Shown in pieces: positions 5,697 through 8,715 of a stretch of DNA of 8,715 nt. Where the stretch lies: the NCBI GenBank assembly GCA_027046415.1, contig JALTYW010000231.1:1-8715 (forward strand), given 5' to 3'. The notes beneath the pieces are model-generated. The model saw nothing but the letters and a program-made list of their open reading frames with translations. It was not told where the DNA came from and ran no database searches. Position 1 is the first letter of the stretch, and every line of letters begins with the position of its first letter. Origin of the DNA: Sulfurovum sp. GTDB taxonomy: Bacteria > Campylobacterota > Campylobacteria > Campylobacterales > Sulfurovaceae. The position numbers and the translations under genes were made by a program.

Positions 5697-7850
5697 CTAT
5701 TTGTTGTAGGCATCATCGAGACTGATCATCTCAATTAGTTTGAACTTCTGGGCGATCTTCTCCTCAAGAAGCTGTTTTCGCGACTCCGAACTCTCCACCT
5801 CAATCTGGCAGTACTCTGCACTTTCAGAGTTTCTGATCCCCAGTTCGATACTGATCACGTTCATATCAAGTTCCGTCAGTTTTGCAAGCAGATCAGCCAG
5901 AACACCCTTCTGGTTCTGAAGGCTGATGATCAACCGGTAGCGGGAGAGTTTCGTGGTACTCCAGCTTACAAACAGCATCGGTTCGCCATTGAGAATCTTG
6001 ACGTATGCCTTCTTGCACAATTTATGGTGTATAATAGCCTTACTGTCCTTATAAAATGCTACAATCTGATCACCGACTTTCGGGTGACAGCAATAATCGA
6101 ACTCTACCCCGTCAAGCGGCTTGTTGGTAAAGAAACGGAAATGCTCAATCTCTTTAGGCTGCGGCTTTTTATAACCGCGTTTGAGAAGCTCCCAGAAACG
6201 CACCTCTTTTGTGCCCATATAGGTAGCAAGTTTATGGATCACCTCTTTGAAAAAATCCAATTGCGTAGGCAGCTTATGGATCGACTCATCAAGTCCCATA
6301 TCTTCAATGCGTTTGCGAATGGCATCGGGACTCTGGTTGAAGAGTGCTGCCAAGATATTGTATGCGGTAAAGGTATCGGTCTCCCTCAGTCTTGCCCGGC
6401 ACTGGCTTCTGATGCCCTCTTTGGCTTTGGAGGTTTTCACTGCATCGATCCATGAACAGTGCAGATGCGGTCGTTCATCTTTGATGATCCGTACAATATC
6501 CCCGTTTTTCAAGACTGTCAGCAAAGAGGCTTTGTGTTTGTTTACCAAGGCACCTGTAGCATTGGCACCGACTTCTGAGTGGATCGCATAGGCAAAATCC
6601 AGCGCAACCGAACCTTTGGGCAGTGTATAGTAGTCTCCTTTGGGAGAGAAAACGGTAATATCTTCAGAGAAGAGGTCACTCTTTGCAAGCTCATAGAACT
6701 CTTCAATCGACTCGTTCTGATAGGATAGGCTTTCCAGCCACTGAAGATTGACACTGTTGCCACCGTCTTTGTACTTCCAGTGTGCAGCAACCCCATACTC
6801 TGCAAGACGGTGCATCTCTACCGTTCTTATCTGTGCTTCGACAATCCCCTCTTCATTGAAAAGTGTCGTATGGATAGTACGGTAGCCGTTCTCTTTGGGT
6901 ACAGCGATGTAGTCTTTGAAGCGGGAGATCAGCGGGGTAAAATTAAGATGCATCAGTCCCAGTACATTGTAGCACTCAAGCGGCTCATTGACAATCACAC
7001 GGATGGCAAGCAGGTCAAGCACCTCTTCAATGCTCACACCCTTGCGGTGCATCTTCAAATAAATGGAGTAGTAGTGTTTGACCCTGCCAATGATCTCAAA
7101 CCCTTCAGGATCAAAACCGTTACTCTCCATCATCGTTTTTACTTTCTGAATAAAGGCATTGAGCTTAAACTGCAAATTCTGCGCATTCTCCTGAATATAG
7201 CTGTCTATTTTCGCATAATCCTCAGGGTAGATATAGTAAAAACTCAAATCTTCAAGATGGTTTTTCAGCCGGGAGATCCCCAGTCGGTGTGCAATGGGAG
7301 CATAGACAACAAGGGTCTCTTCGGCAATACGCTTTTGTTTGTCTGGTCGGAGTGCATTAAGCGTAAGCATGTTGTGCAGTCTGTCGCACAGCTTGATCAC
7401 AAGTACTCGGATATCTTTGATCGACGCCAAAAGCATCTTTCTAAAAGTCAGCGCAGAGGAGATAAGACGATCATTAGACCCTGACGGGATAAGCTCCTCG
7501 TCACGTATCTCGACGATTTTGGTCAACCCTGCAACCATATGGGTCACATCTTCGCCAAATTCACGTTCAATATCTTCCAGATCAAAGTCGGTATCTTCCA
7601 CCACATCATGCAGCAGTGCAGCCTGTACCATCGTCTCATCATTGGAGATGGAAGCGGTAATCACAGCGACAAGAATGGGGTGAACAATGTAGGGTTCGCC
7701 GCTTTTTCTCATCTGACCGTCATGTGCGGTCATTGCAAGATCAAGCGCCTTTTTGGTGGAGGGTAAAGGGGAAGGTATCTGCTCCCAGAGCAGAGCAGTA
7801 GCCTCCTCTATGGTATGTGTCTCTTTTACCTTCTCAAGAAACGCATCCAA
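5697..7850 (-). CDS. spoT: Bifunctional (p)ppGpp synthetase/hydrolase (RelA/SpoT homologue)
   Basis: This long RSH enzyme makes ppGpp from GTP/GDP and ATP and hydrolyses it, controlling the stringent response. H. pylori and C. jejuni have a single RSH, so it is probably the main or only one. Domains in 717 residues: HD hydrolase (about 35-185) with H43, H81-D82, E85-D86 and D156 (LCDRLHN); synthetase (about 245-362) with R256-x-K258 and S262 (GRVKHYYS), D279 (LDLLAIR), Y323 (NGYRTIHTT) and E338 (EAQIRT); TGS (about 396-456); a zinc-finger-like segment with C587, C588, H609 and C612; and ACT (about 637-705). Both activities therefore look intact. The start is a TTG at 7850, 6 nt after the rpoZ stop, with GAGGGA as ribosome binding site partly within a small hairpin. 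No other suitable start exists before the HD domain. Confidence 0.97.
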   Translation of the reverse strand: MDAFLEKVKETHTIEEATALLWEQIPSPLPSTKKALDLAMTAHDGQMRKSGEPYIVHPILVAVITASISNDETMVQAALLHDVVEDTDFDLEDIEREFGEDVTHMVAGLTKIVEIRDEELIPSGSNDRLISSALTFRKMLLASIKDIRVLVIKLCDRLHNMLTLNALRPDKQKRIAEETLVVYAPIAHRLGISRLKNHLEDLSFYYIYPEDYAKIDSYIQENAQNLQFKLNAFIQKVKTMMESNGFDPEGFEIIGRVKHYYSIYLKMHRKGVSIEEVLDLLAIRVIVNEPLECYNVLGLMHLNFTPLISRFKDYIAVPKENGYRTIHTTLFNEEGIVEAQIRTVEMHRLAEYGVAAHWKYKDGGNSVNLQWLESLSYQNESIEEFYELAKSDLFSEDITVFSPKGDYYTLPKGSVALDFAYAIHSEVGANATGALVNKHKASLLTVLKNGDIVRIIKDERPHLHCSWIDAVKTSKAKEGIRSQCRARLRETDTFTAYNILAALFNQSPDAIRKRIEDMGLDESIHKLPTQLDFFKEVIHKLATYMGTKEVRFWELLKRGYKKPQPKEIEHFRFFTNKPLDGVEFDYCCHPKVGDQIVAFYKDSKAIIHHKLCKKAYVKILNGEPMLFVSWSTTKLSRYRLIISLQNQKGVLADLLAKLTELDMNVISIELGIRNSESAEYCQIEVESSESRKQLLEEKIAQKFKLIEMISLDDAYNK

Positions 7851-7864
7851 AGGGAACTATCCCT
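7851..7864. promoter_or_regulatory. Small hairpin over the rpoZ stop and spoT ribosome binding site
   Basis: In the minus-strand transcript AGGGA (7864-7860) can pair perfectly with TCCCT (7855-7851) across a TAGT loop containing the rpoZ stop codon. AGGGA is the core of the only good Shine-Dalgarno match for the TTG start of spoT. The stem could lower independent initiation and make spoT translation depend on ribosomes finishing rpoZ. Five base pairs is short, so this is only suggestive. Confidence 0.4.
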
Positions 7865-8063
7865 CAAGGCTTACAACAAGCTTGCCTTCTGCAATCTCCT
7901 GCAGTGCAATATCTGTGTGCTTGGTTGTTTTCGGGTCTGCATCGACAAGCGGCTCAGCACCCTTTGCGATCTCTTCCGCACGTTTTCCGACAGCATTTGC
8001 CAGAAGATATTTATCGAAATCGACTCTTTCCAGTGCTTTTGCAGTAAGTTGTTCTGTTCTCAT
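7857..8063 (-). CDS. rpoZ: DNA-directed RNA polymerase omega subunit
   Basis: The 68-residue protein is the small omega subunit, which helps fold and hold the beta-prime subunit in RNA polymerase; in several bacteria it contributes to ppGpp binding. The N-terminal half is conserved: MRTEQL-x-x-KALE, then LLANAVGKRAEEIAKGAEP (21-39), the hallmark omega motif. The C-terminal part contains TDIALQEIAEGKL, typical of this subunit. It is shorter than E. coli omega (about 91 residues) but close to the usual length in Campylobacterota. The ATG at 8063 follows AAGGAT at 6-nt spacing. It sits between pyrH and spoT, as in E. coli where rpoZ also precedes spoT. Confidence 0.96.
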   Translation of the reverse strand: MRTEQLTAKALERVDFDKYLLANAVGKRAEEIAKGAEPLVDADPKTTKHTDIALQEIAEGKLVVSLEG

Positions 8064-8095
8064 AAACTATCCTTTTTTTACTTTTTTTCTAAATG

Positions 8096-8715
<620 letters not shown>

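Noticed and set aside
6780..7484. Plus-strand open frame (234 codons) inside spoT
   Set aside because: It is antisense to the conserved HD and synthetase region, and nothing supports expression.

Overview
The window looks like a chromosome segment of a member of the Campylobacterota (Epsilonproteobacteria), probably a Sulfurovum- or Sulfurimonas-like sulfur bacterium. The main reason is gene order. Read on the minus strand, the right and middle parts run pyrH - rpoZ - spoT - tyrS - nitronate monooxygenase-like flavoprotein - N-acetylmuramoyl-L-alanine amidase. From memory this is the order around H. pylori HP0777-HP0772 and C. jejuni Cj1274c-Cj1269c. Every supported gene is on the minus strand, so transcription runs from high to low coordinates.

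Core region, about 1345-8715: pyrH (5' end outside the window), rpoZ, spoT, tyrS, the flavoprotein gene and two tandem amidase genes. Gaps are 32, 6, 18, -4, 1 and 8 nt, with stops and starts overlapping or nearly touching, which suggests one long transcript. It links pyrimidine nucleotide supply (UMP kinase), RNA polymerase assembly (omega), the stringent response (bifunctional RSH), tRNA charging, a flavin oxidoreductase and peptidoglycan splitting. Where C. jejuni and H. pylori have one amidase here, this genome has two: a 409-residue exported AMIN-Amidase_3 enzyme with a very His/Lys-rich linker, and a shorter lipoprotein copy without AMIN and with an unusual Cys pair beside the zinc site.

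Accessory region, about 1-1344: a 130-nt intergenic stretch holds a likely extended -10 promoter and a run of eight C (minus strand) just upstream, a candidate phase-variation tract. It drives a 303-residue exported protein (Ig-like domain plus an EF-hand-like loop), translationally coupled (ATGA) to a 71-residue exported protein. That small protein seems to be the N-terminal stub of a larger one. Its last three codons and stop appear to lie in the end of an IS1595-like insertion sequence, whose transposase start runs off the left edge (1-56). Base composition falls from about 46% GC to about 34% GC in the middle of the 303-residue gene, which suggests a joined or acquired module.

Most interesting for follow-up: the exported, apparently switchable and IS-interrupted gene pair at the left end, and the divergence of the duplicated amidases. 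No CRISPR array, tRNA, rRNA, riboswitch or convincing intrinsic terminator was seen.
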